Below, in pieces: positions 11,235 to 23,190 of a stretch of DNA of 64,000 nucleotides. This stretch comes from Delphinapterus leucas. Lineage: Eukaryota; Chordata; Mammalia; Artiodactyla; Monodontidae. Each line of letters begins with the position of its first letter. The stretch's first letter is position 1. The DNA lies in contig NW_022098037.1 in NCBI RefSeq assembly GCF_002288925.2, forward strand, positions 4,190,227 to 4,254,226. Reading direction: 5' to 3'. Below the pieces are notes generated by a model, which had not been told where the DNA came from, ran no database searches, and worked only from the letters and a program-made list of their open reading frames with translations. The translations under genes were made by a program, and so were the position numbers.

Positions 11235-12184
11235 AACTATGTGCTATATCCCACATGTGAAGTTATTCTTATAGATGTGATGATGGGCTAATAGCATGTG
11301 AAAGCTGCAATCTCTTTGAGGTATTATTAATACATAAAAATGCTCTGCATCTGAAGAAGTAGAAAGGCCACAATTTTGCTTATATTTTGCTAACCATGCA
11401 AGATATTTACGGTTATTAAGGGTACTTTTCAACTTAGTTTTTTTCAGTTTTTGAGATCATAAAACTTACGGTCTATTATATTGTGTGCCCAATGTGCTCA
11501 TCATTGTAAATGAAATTATGTTTAACAAAGTTCATTATTAACACACACCCATTTATTATAAATTAAACTGAGATATACAAAATACATGAATATAACATAT
11601 TTGTAGAAGAGCTCTAAGACAAACTGAATCTCAAGAGGCAATCTTAGGTGAGGTCCTGGTTATCCAATTTTTGGATTGTAAATGGTTTCCTTCTCTGCTC
11701 TTTTTCTGCTTCCTTCTTTCTGTTTAGCTACTTTACTGTCATGTAACACCCTCTATCAGAGGGTAGGACAGTGAAAGGGACAATGAATTGAAACCAGTCG
11801 ATTCTGTTTCTTGTCAGCAGCTCTGATAAAAGAATTTGGCATGGGAGGAGGCAAAAATCTATCTAAAACTAGTTCAAATTAAGGTTTAAAAAATGCTTGC
11901 GTGGATTTTACTTAGCCTACATAGCTACTACTGCACTTTAGAATTGGGTGTTCACTGTATCTCAGTCCCTATATGGAGGGAAAAAGGATGTTAAGGGTTG
12001 AAAAAAAGTATTTCTAAGGAAAGCAGATGTTGTTGTTAGTCCCAAGGACAGGCTCAAGATGAGGAAGCAGGATGGTAGTGAGAGAGAGATTTTTTTTATA
12101 ATCCTTTTCTTCCATTGCTTTCCCCCACCCCCATCACCTATCTCCTTATCATCTTTATCTCCTGAAGAATCACATAACAGAATA
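11235..12184. other. Unassigned AT-rich sequence
   Basis: About 950 bases without a convincing repeat, exon or RNA gene. Confidence 0.5.
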
Positions 12185-12763
12185 AAATTGGAGTCACTAT
12201 ATACTCACTAGAATGACTAAAATAAAAAAGGTTGACAATACCAAGTGGCGGTGAGGATGTGGAGAAACTGGAACCTTCATATCGCTAGTGGGAATGTGAA
12301 ATGGTACCTCTACATTTTGGAGAACTGCCAATATCTCACATTATGACTCAGTTTCTTATCATACAACCCATCAAGTACACTCCTAGTCAGCAACCCAAGA
12401 GAAATGGAGACATGTCCATACAAAGATTTATAAATGAATGTTTAGACAACATTATTCATAATAGCTAAAAACTGGAAAAAATCCAAATGTCTCATCAACT
12501 GGCAAATGGATGAGTAAAATCTAGTATATTCATGCTATGGAGTACTACTCAGAAATAAAAAAGAACAGGCTATAGATACATGCTACAGTATGCGTGAGTG
12601 TCAAAAACATTATGCTAAGTGAAAGAAGCCAGACACATAAGATTACATGTTGTATGATTCATTTTTTGATGTTTTTAGAAAATATAAAACTATATCTAGA
12701 GAAAGCAGATCAATATTTGCCTAGGGTGGGAATGGGAGTGAGGACTGACTGCAACGGCTGTGA
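12185..12763 (+). mobile_element. Old L1 3' region, left part
   Basis: A degenerate L1 ORF2 end and 3' UTR: GGTGAGGATGTGGAGAAACT, then ATCAACTGGCAAATGGATG, then AATTCATTATGCTAAGTGAAAG-like sequence. It is interrupted by the SINE at 12775-12987 and resumes at 12999. Confidence 0.85.
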
Positions 12764-12774
12764 GGGAATTTTTT

Positions 12775-12987
12775 TTTTTTTTTTTTTCTTTTTTTGCGGT
12801 ACGTGGGCCTCTCACTGTTGTGGCCTCTCCCGTTGCGGAGTACAGGCTCCGGACGCGCAGGCTCAGCGGCCATGGCTCACGGGCCCAGCCGCTCTGCGGC
12901 ATGTGGAATCTTCCCGGACCGGGGCACGAACCCATGTCCCCTGCGTCGGCAGGCGGACTCTCAACCACTGCGCCACCAGGGAAGCCC
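12775..12987 (-). mobile_element. CHR-2-like SINE inserted in an old L1
   Basis: A reverse-oriented, full-length short-class SINE. GGGAATTTTTT at 12764-12774 and 12988-12998 is the target-site duplication. Confidence 0.94.
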
Positions 12988-12998
12988 GGGAATTTTTT

Positions 12999-13140
12999 AT
13001 AGTGATGGAAATGTTCTAAAACCGAAGAGCACTGATGGGTGAACAACCGTATAAATTTACTAAAACTCACTGAACTGTATACTTAAAATGGGTAATTTTT
13101 ATGACCCATAATTGTATCGCAATAAAGCTGTTTAAAAAGT
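12999..13140 (+). mobile_element. Old L1 3' region, right part
   Basis: Continues the element at 12185-12763, with CACTGAACTGTATACTTAAA, GGGTAATTTTTATG and a terminal CAATAAAGCTGTTTAAAAAG. Confidence 0.85.
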
Positions 13141-14224
13141 AATGCTGGGAGAAAGCCCTCAGTATTCAGTATTCAGCAAGTGTGGTGTAAACAGGCCATT
13201 CCTGAAGGCTATAATTCCGATTGCTCCAGAGAGAAACCGCTGTCCTCTGGGAATGTACCATTTTCCACCTGGACTAAAGGATAAGCAACACTCGAACTGC
13301 AGGGTGTCCAGGATATTTCAAGGGAAATGTGACCCAGAGGGCAGCTTTGCTCTAGGTACCGAGTGCTGTTTAGCTACAGGCTAATGGGTGAGTAGGACAT
13401 TCTCTGTTACATGTCTACAGTAAATTAGGACCTATGGCTTTCAATATGTATATTTTAAGAGTCTTAATCTTCCTAGCGATGACACTTTGGTAAAAATGTT
13501 TATGCTTTTTAAATGCTTGCAGCAAATGGTTTGTGAATGTTTGAAAAGAGAGAAGTGCTCACTAGAAGCCATGATGGGCTCTGTAGGGGTAGCAGGTGGT
13601 GATAATGAGATTCTCTCAGCACTAGGGAATAAGGTTGCATTCTAAGCACTAAATTAATCACACCAACCGAATGAATGGAGACAGAATGACTTGGTTCAGA
13701 AAGCGCCAATGGAATAGACCAGCAATTTGACTACTTTGTTTAGATACTGAAACCCAGCTGAACAAAGAAGGTATGTGTCAGGGTGGGGTGGGCATGGAAG
13801 AAAGGGTGGGGGGCAGATTCAAGCAGCAAAACAGTGGATAAAACACAATTAAAAAGCCTGGCCTTGGTAGTACTGTTGGGACAGAGAGTTTGAATCTGGA
13901 GAAAGGAAGCTCCTTGATCACTTAAAAGGCATTCTCTGCCGCTGGGCAGAGGCTATTTCATCAGGTCTCCTATTGATCCAAACAAGATCTCTCTCAAAAT
14001 TCCCTTTCCTCCAATACCACGTGCACCAGGAGGCAATCAGAGAATCCGTCCTCTTGGTACCCAGATACCAGGAAAGGAAGTGTGAAAGATGGAGGGCGGG
14101 GAGACTTTGACCACAGTTAGCGTGGCCTTCCCACCGTACATTAACTGACTGCAAATCTTGTTGATACGCTGTTCTCGAGTCAACTAACTCAACACCGTGG
14201 AAGCACAAGATTCTATCAGACGAA
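13141..14224. other. Unassigned sequence
   Basis: About 1.1 kb with no recognised repeat, RNA gene or credible exon. Confidence 0.5.
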
Positions 14225-14462
14225 CATAGTGACTGGGAGCAGGGCTTGGTGTCAGGGTGACGTGGGTGTGAGCCTTGATTCTGGCACTTACTATATATGG
14301 CTTTGGGTCAACTGTTTAGCCTCGCTCAGCTTCACCTAACTCATTCAGAATAATGGGGTTAAAAAAACAGTACTTACCCTCTTAGTGTCGGCATTAAATG
14401 AGATATATGAAAAGCACCTAGCCCAGTGCCTGGCACAGAATGAGTCTCAATAAAGGGTAAGT
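14225..14462 (+). mobile_element. MIR SINE
   Basis: A near-complete MIR: CTTGATTCTGGCACTTAC, then TTTGGGTCAACTGTTTAGCC, then TTAAATGAGATATATG, then CAGTGCCTGGCACAGAATG and CAATAAAGGG. Confidence 0.9.
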
Positions 14463-14679
14463 TCACTCAGTGTGTGATTTAGTCCAGTTTCTGAACCAGA
14501 AGGACTGAGCCCACCCCTGGAACTTGGTCACTCATCGACGTCATGTTACAACTCGAAGCGAAGCCCTCGGCAACTGGCCAGGCATCTTCTCTCTGGCAAG
14601 AACACCTCTGCCATCAGCCTCTCTTCAAACTTCAGTGGTCTCATTAAAAATAAGTTCTTGCTGTACTATATTAATTTCC

Positions 14680-15200
14680 TCTTTTTGACAGGGATATTAG
14701 TATGAGGTTGACAGACCAGGAGAATGCCATAGATATAGTGTCTTTGATTTCAATAAAGCACTTGATGAAGTCTTTCATTATCTATAAGATGGTGGGCTCT
14801 ATGAGAGAAAAATTAAGTGGATTCACGGCTGATTGTACAGCTATACCCAAGAGGCTTGATGAATGACTCTGTCACAGCCTGTAGGGGGGGACCACTGATT
14901 GAATGCCATAGGCCTCTGCCCCTGGATTCTGCTCTATTCAATATTTTTATTAATGGCATCAAAGTAGACCTAAGAGGGACGTTTATCAGATTTTTCAATG
15001 ACATAAGGCTGTGAAGGATATTTAATATGGTAATAGGCCAATGCAAAATTCAAAGTTCCCTCAACAGGCCGACAGGCCATGGTGACACCAAAAGGATGCA
15101 ATTTAACATGGATAAATGTAATGTACTACATTAAGGTTCCAAAAGAAATCAATTGTTCAAGTTCAAGATGGAGGAATATATGGCTTTGCCACAGTTCAGA
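14680..15200 (+). mobile_element. CR1/L3-type LINE reverse-transcriptase relic
   Basis: Translated pieces match the order of CR1-clade reverse-transcriptase motifs. FDFNKALDEVFHYL-like sequence is near 14745. LFNIFINGIKVDLRGTF and then FFNDIRL (an altered FADD-type active-site region) lie near 14935-15015. MQFNMDKCNVLH is near 15100-15135. Frames shift between the pieces and stops are present. The active-site aspartate pair is not intact. This is an ancient, dead LINE; assignment to L3 or another CR1 lineage is inferred from motif order. Confidence 0.65.
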
Positions 15201-15299
15201 GAAATATCTGAATTTTTAGTTGAACACAAAAAAAGTGCCTCTTTTTAGTGGAAAGAACATAAGATGACAGGTCAGAAGGGGAAAGGAATATACATATAA

Positions 15300-15475
15300 T
15301 ACAGATCAGCTCATTTACCTTACTGTTTCAGTCTTACAAGTTTGGTGATTATCTCCATTTTAGAAGTGAACAGACTGAGGCTCAGGGATTTTAGGAAGCT
15401 GCCAAAGTAGGTGACAAAGTCAGGAGTTGACTTCCAAAATTCGTGCTCTTTATACGTATATCATTATATCCTGCT
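15300..15475 (-). mobile_element. MIR SINE fragment
   Basis: The reverse MIR core: TCTCCATTTTAGAAGTGAAC, then ACTGAGGCTCAGGGATTTT, then CAAAGTCAGGAGTTGACTTCC. Confidence 0.82.
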
Positions 15476-15565
15476 GCCATTTCTCTCTCAGAGGCGCTGT
15501 GAGGCTCAAGTGAGACAATTTTAAAAGAGGTAACTAGCATGGTGCCCAGCCCACATCTTCTGCTC
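15476..15565 (+). mobile_element. MIR-like 3' fragment
   Basis: CTGTGAGGCTCAAGTGAGAC and then CTAGCATGGTGCCCAGCCCA resemble the last third of MIR. Confidence 0.55.
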
Positions 15566-16085
15566 AGAAGTTGTTGGTCTTTCCCCAGAGACTCATTTAG
15601 CTGTAAGGCTATGTGCTCATTTAAAAGACTGGTACTTTATTTACTACAGTATGAGCCCTGCAGTTTATTCTAAGTCTTTTCAAGTTTATCCATTAATATA
15701 TCTACCACAGAAATGATTCTGTTTTCTTATATTCCTTTTACTCTCACTATTATTCCAAAATCCTTCATGCCAGAAGGGGAAGCCCTGGCCAGGAAAAGGT
15801 AGTGGGAAATTTGAGGGCAATCTGAAATCTGTCAGTCAGTAATGATTCCTAGATAATAAAAACTTTTTTTTTAATTAAGGTAATTTTCAAGGACTGCATT
15901 AGTGGTTCAGTGTTGCATATTTACATGAAAAAACCTCGATTACCTTTAGATAATGGGGTGCTGTGTTAAGTAACCTTAGTATAATGATACGCATAAAAAA
16001 TGTACAAAATTTTCACTTAATTCAATTATTTAATTAGTGTATCTTACGGTTTATATGACACTTTTTTCCCATTGTTGGAGCCTTT
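15566..16085. other. Unassigned sequence
   Basis: AT-rich, with no recognised feature. Confidence 0.45.
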
Positions 16086-16380
16086 ATTGGAATTTTTTCT
16101 AAATATATATACCTTATACATTATATTATACATAATATGTTATATATATTTGGCATTCTTCCTAAATATATATATTTAGTAATATAACATACATATAAAT
16201 ATAATATATAAAATACATAAGAATTCCAAATGTTATATATAATACATGTTCTTCCTAAACATATAATATATATTGCCTATATGTATAATATATGTAAATA
16301 TTTAGGAAGAATTCTAAATATTATATATGATATATATTATACATAATATGTAATAATCTCTATATATCTAATATATATAC
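16086..16380. repeat. AT-rich quasi-palindrome
   Basis: About 295 bases, almost all A and T. The unit TTCTTCCTAAATATATAT (about 16158) recurs in inverse form (ATATTTAGGAAGAATTC, about 16298), and a related direct copy lies at about 16250. The arms could fold into a long imperfect hairpin or cruciform. Confidence 0.75.
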
Positions 16381-17015
16381 ATAAACAACTTTTGCTCCTC
16401 CCCTGCCTAAGTGCAGTTAATTGAAGGTCCTTAATTCTTTCCTTGATATCTGGAATATCACATGGCATCTGATTCATGCTGTGTGAAGACCATTTGTCAC
16501 TGAGCCACAGTGCCGCTGCAGAAGGTGGCCGAGGAATGCACGTTGGCCCCAGCAGCATCCCAGGTTTTTCTCTTTTTAATAAATACTTAGGAGCAGCTTT
16601 GTCATTGTCTCTTGCACCAAAAGCAAGGGCTGACAACATTAGCTATCTAAAAGTCCCAGTTAATGGAGGGTTTATTGTAAAAAAATAATTCTTTGAGGGA
16701 GAGGGGCAAGCTCCTTTTAATATTCTCTCCTTCCTTCTCCTTGCCTAGGCCAGCCACGATTCACAAAGCTGGAGGATGGAGAGTCATTAAAAAGACGGAG
16801 TCATTAGGGGCTGACAGTCCTAGTCCTGTTCTCCCATCCTGGTGTGGAGAGGGATAGCCACGGTGAGCGACCAGGTTGCCCTGTGCAGTGGATGAGAACC
16901 TCCGCTGTAAACTCTGTTATAAAGATATGCAAAGAAGTAATGTTTCTGGTGTTGAAGGATTCTTTGGGGGCCAGAGCACTTAATCTGTGATAAAATGGGA
17001 CCCGTCCTTCAGGTT
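16381..17015. other. Unassigned sequence
   Basis: Unique-looking DNA. No exon with matching splice sites was found. Confidence 0.45.
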
Positions 17016-17019
17016 TTTA

Positions 17020-17247
17020 AGGCTTATGAGCTGTGCCTTCTTTTTGGAATGGCCTTCACCTCTTCTCTATCTGGTGAACCTCTACTCATCTTTCAATATG
17101 TCAAGACCAAGTTCAAATATTACTTTGTGAAAGATGAAACTTCTACCAACACCCCTGTCACCCAATCCCCTGCCACCTGTCATACTGTACTACAGCTAGG
17201 TGTTTGCATGTTTCCTTCTCTAGACCAAAATCTTGAAGGCAGAAATA
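17020..17247 (+). mobile_element. L2 LINE 3' fragment
   Basis: L2-type order: GGAATGGCCTTCACCTC, then CTACTCATCTTTCAA, then CAAGTTCAAATATTACTTTG, then TAGACCAAAATCTTGAAGGC. Confidence 0.8.
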
Positions 17248-17261
17248 AGTCTTATTCTTTT

Positions 17262-17462
17262 TTTTTTTTTGCGGTACGCGGGCCTCTCACTGCTGTGGCC
17301 TCCCCCGCGGCGGAGCACAGGCTCCGGAGGCGCAGGCCCAGTGGCCACGGCCCACGGGCGCAGCTGCTCTGCGGCATGTGGGACCCTCCTGGACCGGGGC
17401 ACGAACCCGCGTCCCATGCATTGGCAGGTGGACTCTCAACCACTGCGCCACCAGGGAAGCCC
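17262..17462 (-). mobile_element. CHR-2-like SINE inserted in L2
   Basis: A reverse-oriented short-class SINE with a GC-rich body. AGTCTTATTCTTTT at 17248-17261 and 17463-17476 is a perfect 14-bp target-site duplication. Confidence 0.95.
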
Positions 17463-17476
17463 AGTCTTATTCTTTT

Positions 17477-19890
17477 CGTATTCCTTACATGCAGCTATTA
17501 TAAAACGGCTCAAAACTAAACCAAACCAGACCAAAACAAATCTCAAAACAAATCACAGCAATAGACCTTTGAATGACAGTATCAAATTAGTCATGCTCCA
17601 AGAAAAAAATATCAACTTAGCGCAGTGTATGAAAAAATGAAGTATATTTATTTTGTATCAGGTTTGTAAGCTTGTTGATCAAATATATGAGCTCAAGGCG
17701 AAAAAGCAAAAAGAGCAATGCTTTCTGAAAAGGAGATGCTGAACTATCAAATGGAAAAGTTATATCCCTACTTGTCAATATAATTCATTATAATTTACAA
17801 GCCTCCAATGAAAACCAAGCAATAAACAATGATTTAGTATGTGGTTGAAAACAGGGTTTAATACGCAATTGTCACTGAACTCATTACACCTTCATAATGT
17901 CATTCGCACAGTGAGAGATTATTCAGTTTTACTTCAAGATAATCGTAATATTAAGCTGGACAGAAAACAACATATGATGAAAACTTGGTGATTCATTCTT
18001 ATGTTGCCCTAGAATGACGACAGTACAGGGCATGTCAATAATTAATTAAGATAATGTTATTCACATAGTGGGCACTTGATAGCCATGAAATGCATAATTA
18101 ATGATGAAAATGCCATAGTGTTAATATCAAACCTACTGACTACATCAACAATTTTCCACCCATGCTTAAATTAAATCTTCCTGGTTCAATCTTCATGGGA
18201 TCCAAGTAATCTGTCATTTTTGATGATGAATTTAAATGCCGAAGTTTATTTCCAATATATGAAAAATGACTGTTTGCCACAGAAGTATTTAATCTCAATT
18301 TTAAAAAAGAATTTCCTAACAGTATTTCAGGCAAAATGCCTCAATTACTGAAATCTCATATTTTAATTCCTTGAGATGAAAGTGGCTTCCTTTCCCCAGC
18401 ATTTAAAAAAATTTTTTATTTTCAGTACATTAAACTGACTGATAAAAACATTCTAAAAATGTACAATTTTTCCTTTTTAACAAAGTATAATAAAGCATAA
18501 AACCCCCAAAAAACAGGATACTTGACATTTACAGTTCATTCTTGTTTTTATTTAGGTTTAATCTCTTCTCTCATCAAGGTTCATAAAAAATGGTATTTAT
18601 ATCTCTTGAACACGGACAGAATGTGTTGAAGGCTCCCTGTGGGAAAACCATGAGCAGAGGTAAATATTGCAAGATCCTTAGCTCCTTGACTGCAGTGTCT
18701 CTTAGGGAAATGTTGCTTATGAGGGATGCTAATTAAGGAGGCTGGGAGAAAAGAGATGTTACCTTTCCAAACACAACATTTAAAAACCAAGTATTATTAA
18801 TACAGTGGTTTTATGAAGCACTTAAATCTTACATAAGCATGGCTTAGTTTTTGTTTCCTAAAAAAAGACAGCATTTGGGCAAACCAAAAGCTGAATAATT
18901 TAAATTGTGAATTTGAAAGAAAAACAAATTGCATCTAGCTAGGAATTTAATAAAATGCAACTTTCAAACACTTTTCCCCCATTTTATAATCATTTACATG
19001 GCTACTTGCAAAATCTCTAGTCACGCAGAAGCTGAAAAAGATGGTTTTAATTTTAAAATAGTAACACTGCACTCATTTATGAGGATTTTTGCAGGGAGAA
19101 GAGTTTTATAAACTATTCGTTTCAATACGAAAGGGCTTAAATTCAAGAGTGTTTAAACTTAGAATTTGAAGTTATCCCTTGGAATGGCCTCATGGCTAGT
19201 ATCTTGTCTATATACAAGGTCAAAATAGATTTACGTCTCCGGTTAATTTGGACTGACTGCCAAGCAATTTATTAGGAAGCTGGAGTATCTGAATTGATCA
19301 TTAAGACAAGAGAACAAATGGGCTTTGTCTGATTAGTTCAGTTTACTTGACGATTAAATCATTATGCCTGCAGAAAATTTACTTGACTTACAAATGAGAC
19401 AGACAGACGGACAGTCACCCCCATGACATACTTACTATTTAGAACCCTATCTTAATTAAATGAAAAAAGTCAATTTTCAAAAGCTCAGCATTAAGCATTT
19501 TTTGTTGCTTATTTCTTTGCCGAATTACCTCTCAGGAAGTGGAAGAGCTTCGTGTTGCCATCCTTCCTGATCTACTGTCATGTTCTCCACAACTGGAGAC
19601 TTTTGGGAAGATGGATAATTAGGTATTAAATATCAGAAATTATAAGTGGCGGGTCTTCCGTTAGCAAATACTCCTCTTCAAAATGTTCAGTTCGATCTTT
19701 GATTAAAATTTCAGCAGAAGGTTTCCTTTGGAGGCTTGGAAGTTATTTTCCACATAATGGAGGTGATGGAGATGATAGGGGCAACATTTAAGGGGAAAAA
19801 AGACTCTCTCCAGTTCTTTCTGCCCAGCCTGCCAATACTGCCATCTTCACAGCACCCAGGCTGGCCAAGACCTAACCTCACACTGAACAA
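17477..19890. other. Repeat-poor AT-rich region
   Basis: About 2.4 kb without any recognisable SINE or LINE and without a convincing exon. Composition is AT-rich and even, and short homeodomain-like ATTA/TAAT motifs are common. It could contain conserved noncoding DNA, but the sequence alone cannot show this. Confidence 0.4.
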
Positions 19891-19904
19891 GGGAACAACG
19901 TTTT

Positions 19905-20136
19905 TCTTTGTTTTTTTTAAAGTATTTTTTTAAAAACATTTTTACTGGAGTATAATTGCTTTACAGTGGTGTTAGTTTCTGCTTTATAACAAAGTGAATC
20001 AGCTATACATATACATATATCCCCATATCCCCTCCCTCTTGCATCTCCCTCCCACCCCTCTAGGTGGTCACAAAGCACCGAGCTGATCTCCCTGTGCTAT
20101 GGGACTGCTTCCCACTAGCTACCTATTTTACATTTG
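19905..20136 (-). mobile_element. L1 3' end, severely 5'-truncated
   Basis: A reverse-oriented L1 3' UTR: TTTACTGGAGTATAATTGC, TTTATAACAAAGTGAATCAGC, then TCTCCCTGTGCTATG. It is flanked by GGGAACAACGTTTT at 19891-19904 and 20137-20150, a perfect 14-bp target-site duplication. Confidence 0.95.
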
Positions 20137-20344
20137 GGGAACAACGTTTTAATTAAGTGTGGAGTTCTATTACTTTTGCTACTTAAAGTGCAAAACACTA
20201 AAGCAAGAAAGCTTGTTAAGGAACCACAGCATGTTGTACAGAAGTTGGTCACTGTGCCCTTGAAAGAACTGTTACGGTCCCACGGTTCTAGGTTCTTACT
20301 GGCAGCTTCTGCTCTGAGAGTCACACCCCAACAATGCAGCCTGT

Positions 20345-21230
20345 AGCACGCAGTTATCCATCAGCAAATATGTATCCAGCGTCGGGTGTGTCGTGCTTAG
20401 GGGCATACAGAAATGAATGGGACGTAATTATTGCCTCGAGGTGCTCCCCGGTCCAGTGGGGAAAATGAAGTGACAGATGCTCCAAGTGAGTATCTTCACT
20501 GTTATGAAAGCTCAGGGTAGGGAGTGACGATCTCTGCCTGTGGGAGATCTTCATGGTGTAGGAGACAGGCTTTCAGGGATGAGTAGGAGTTTTCCAGGTA
20601 GAGGAGTAAGGGAAGGGAATTCAGGCAAAAGAGATATCACGTGCAAAAGTGCAGACGTGTGCAAGAACATAAGAACATGACATGTCTGTTTATGGTTTTA
20701 CAATTTTATTTATATCCCTGCTCACTTTGGGCAAGGGAGAACTGTATATGTGAGTGGCAGGACAGGAGGCTTGAAGGTGGGTTGTGGCCAGATTTAAGGG
20801 CATTTGAAAGAAATTTGGTCTTCCAACTTAATTATATTATGTATTATATTATATCAAATATATTATATTTGACAACACATGTAAAGTGCTTAGAAGAATG
20901 CCTGGCACGGTGTGCATGCTCAGTAAATATGGACTGTTTTTATTATGGTGAAATCTTTGGAAAGTCAACCAAAGTTTTAAAGAAGGGAAAGGATGAGATT
21001 AGAGTTGATGAGATCAGAGATCACTATTGCTCTGTAATACTGGATTTGGCGTCAGTGCTGAGAATGCACTGGAGCAAGGAGATCCTGTCCACAGGCCAGT
21101 GCATTGAAGTAATTCAAGTGAGTGAGGATGAGGGCCAGGAATGAGTTCTTGTTCACTGCGTACCCCCAGAGTCCAGTGAAGTGGCTGCATGTAGTAAGTA
21201 CCCAATACATAGTCACTGAATGAACAAATG
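20345..21230 (+). mobile_element. Ancient interspersed repeat complex
   Basis: Diverged sequence resembling an old mammalian repeat (CAGCAAATATGTATCCAGCG, GTGCTCCCCGGTCCAGTGGG, GCAAAAGTGCAGACGTG, GGCCAGATTTAAGGGCATTT). A MIR-like piece with CCTGGCACGGTGTGCATGC is embedded near 20880-20935. The open frame of about 500 bp across it is accidental. Family not certain. Confidence 0.5.
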
Positions 21231-21494
21231 AGTGTCAATGAGAGGAGGGAGCAGATCTGAGAAACATTTGGCAGCAGAAAGGGCAGGGATGGGGAGTGTT
21301 GGCTGTAAATGGTGAGGGAAAGGAAAGTTTTTTAAGGATGACTCCAGAAAACTGGGCTTGGGAGAACAGTGTTGCAGAAAGGGGGAGGAACAGCGTCGGT
21401 GGGGAAGACAAGGCTCTTGTGAATGAGGATTTCTTTCCATGTAGCTGCTGGGTTCAGCCTCTCCTGAGTGTTGAGAAAAAGTGGCCATGGGAGG

Positions 21495-21690
21495 GCAAAG
21501 GAGCCTCTCACAGGCACCTTGTTTAATCCCCACAAACCCTCCCTGAGTTCAGTATTGTTATCCCTGGTTACAGGTAGGGAAACTGAGGAATAAGATGACA
21601 TATTAACTAGGTGGCAGAGTCCAGATTAAAAACACACACATCTTTCTGCCACAAAGCCTGTGCTTTTGTCAGTCCATCACATTGCCTCCC
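21495..21690 (-). mobile_element. MIR SINE fragment
   Basis: Reverse MIR: TGTTATCCCTGGTTACAGGT, AGGGAAACTGAGGAATAAG, then TAGGTGGCAGAGTCCAGAT. Confidence 0.85.
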
Positions 21691-22299
21691 CTCTTAAAAT
21701 GAACATTTGGAATAAGGTATATTCCACATTCAGACAGCTTGTGGCTGGGGAGGAGAGGTACCTCTGCAAAGAAACCAAAGCATAACTTAACTTTTGCTTC
21801 ATTAATACTCCACAACCTGCCTTCCTCATTCACAGAGGTATTATGAGGAACCAAAAAAGACATGGAAATCTTTTGAAAAATATAAAACATTCTATAAAAG
21901 GTGATATAAAAAAGAAAAAGAAGAAAATATGTTCAGATTCCTGTTAAGGAATTCTAGAAAAGTGCAAAAGATGAGAGGAGCTGGATGCTGTATTAGGACC
22001 ATCTGACTGGCAACCACAGTTCAGAGAACTTGCTGAGTTGTTTTTTCTGTCAATTTTCCTAAAACATGAAAATCTGGATTTGAGGTATGGGAAAAGAATG
22101 AATTTTGCCTTCCAAAGTCAGAGAGTTTACAACTCTTTTGCTTTCAATACTTTCTCAAAGAGCCTTGGTTCTGAATAAACCTATATTCATACGACTTGTG
22201 TCTGCAAAATTCCCTCGGGGACTGGGTGGGGAGCAAGTGGCCATTGGGTGGGATGTGCGTTATCCTTGTGCCGGACAAAGGCTTTGAACACCACTGAGG
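21691..22299. other. Unassigned sequence
   Basis: No recognised repeat or gene. Confidence 0.45.
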
Positions 22300-22412
22300 G
22301 CCCGTGGAGAGTACGGTGATGTGTCTCTACTTGATTCAACTCAGCACCTAGCATGGGCCTGGCATGTTGAAGCCTGTTAGAACCTATGTGTTGTTCGAAT
22401 GAAAAAATGATG
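22300..22412 (+). mobile_element. L2-like 3' end fragment
   Basis: CTCAGCACCTAGCATGGGCC and then TTGTTCGAATGAA resemble the terminal L2 segment. Confidence 0.55.
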
Positions 22413-22984
22413 CTGAGCCTGAGATGGTGAGGCCAGTGACAGGAAAGCAGAGGGCCACACAGCACCTGGCGGATCTTGTTCCACAGTTAGGCTTCGTTAC
22501 GATCTGGGACCAGGAATGGAGCAGTGGATTGGCTCACATGTGGACCGAGGCCACCTCTCTGGTCTCATTAGCAAGACATGCTAACCAAAGGAACTGAATG
22601 ATCCTCACACAAGCCCCAAAGGAGGAGCACAGAAACACCACTCTTCCTCAACCTCGGAGTGGTTTCCTTGCTCTCCTAGTTAAATATGCATGGCATATAA
22701 AAATAATTGTGCAGACAGAAGGACTCACAGTTGCTCAAAGTAGACCAGGAAGGTGTTTGGACCATTCAGTGGGTGGTGCGACTGCTAGGAGAATCTGGAA
22801 TGTGCCAGGGGTGGGAATAGAAACTACTCCAGGAAATGGTACTGTAGGAAACAATTTACATATTTCAGGGCATGGGAGGTTCTGGAACTGCATTTGTTCC
22901 CCTGCATTTCTACCAGTGAAATAAATTGTTAAGAGTTAAAACGAGTAGATGATATGTAGTGATATGGCTGGAAAGCCACGTAAG
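22413..22984. other. Unassigned sequence
   Basis: No recognised feature. A 108-codon open frame here has no supporting signal. Confidence 0.45.
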
Positions 22985-23190
22985 ACTAGTCTACAGCCAG
23001 GCTCTACGCATAGTTTATCACATCAGGTCCTTACAACCTGCATGGAAAGGAGTATTATCCCCTATTTTACAAGTGAGGAAAGAGGTTCAGGGAGCTTATG
23101 CAAGCAGTTGAGTCTGTTACATTTCAACACTTGCACTTTCCTTACCATTGGAGCCAAAGCCAGATCACCGTTCAGAACAGAATTCTAAGT
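22985..23190 (-). mobile_element. MIR SINE fragment
   Basis: Reverse MIR: TATCCCCTATTTTACAAGTG, GGAAAGAGGTTCAGGGAGC, then a decayed 5' head. Confidence 0.75.

Noticed and set aside
20641..21144. A 167-codon plus-strand open frame
   Set aside because: It runs through an ancient repeat complex and a MIR piece. It has no domain resemblance and no exon signals.
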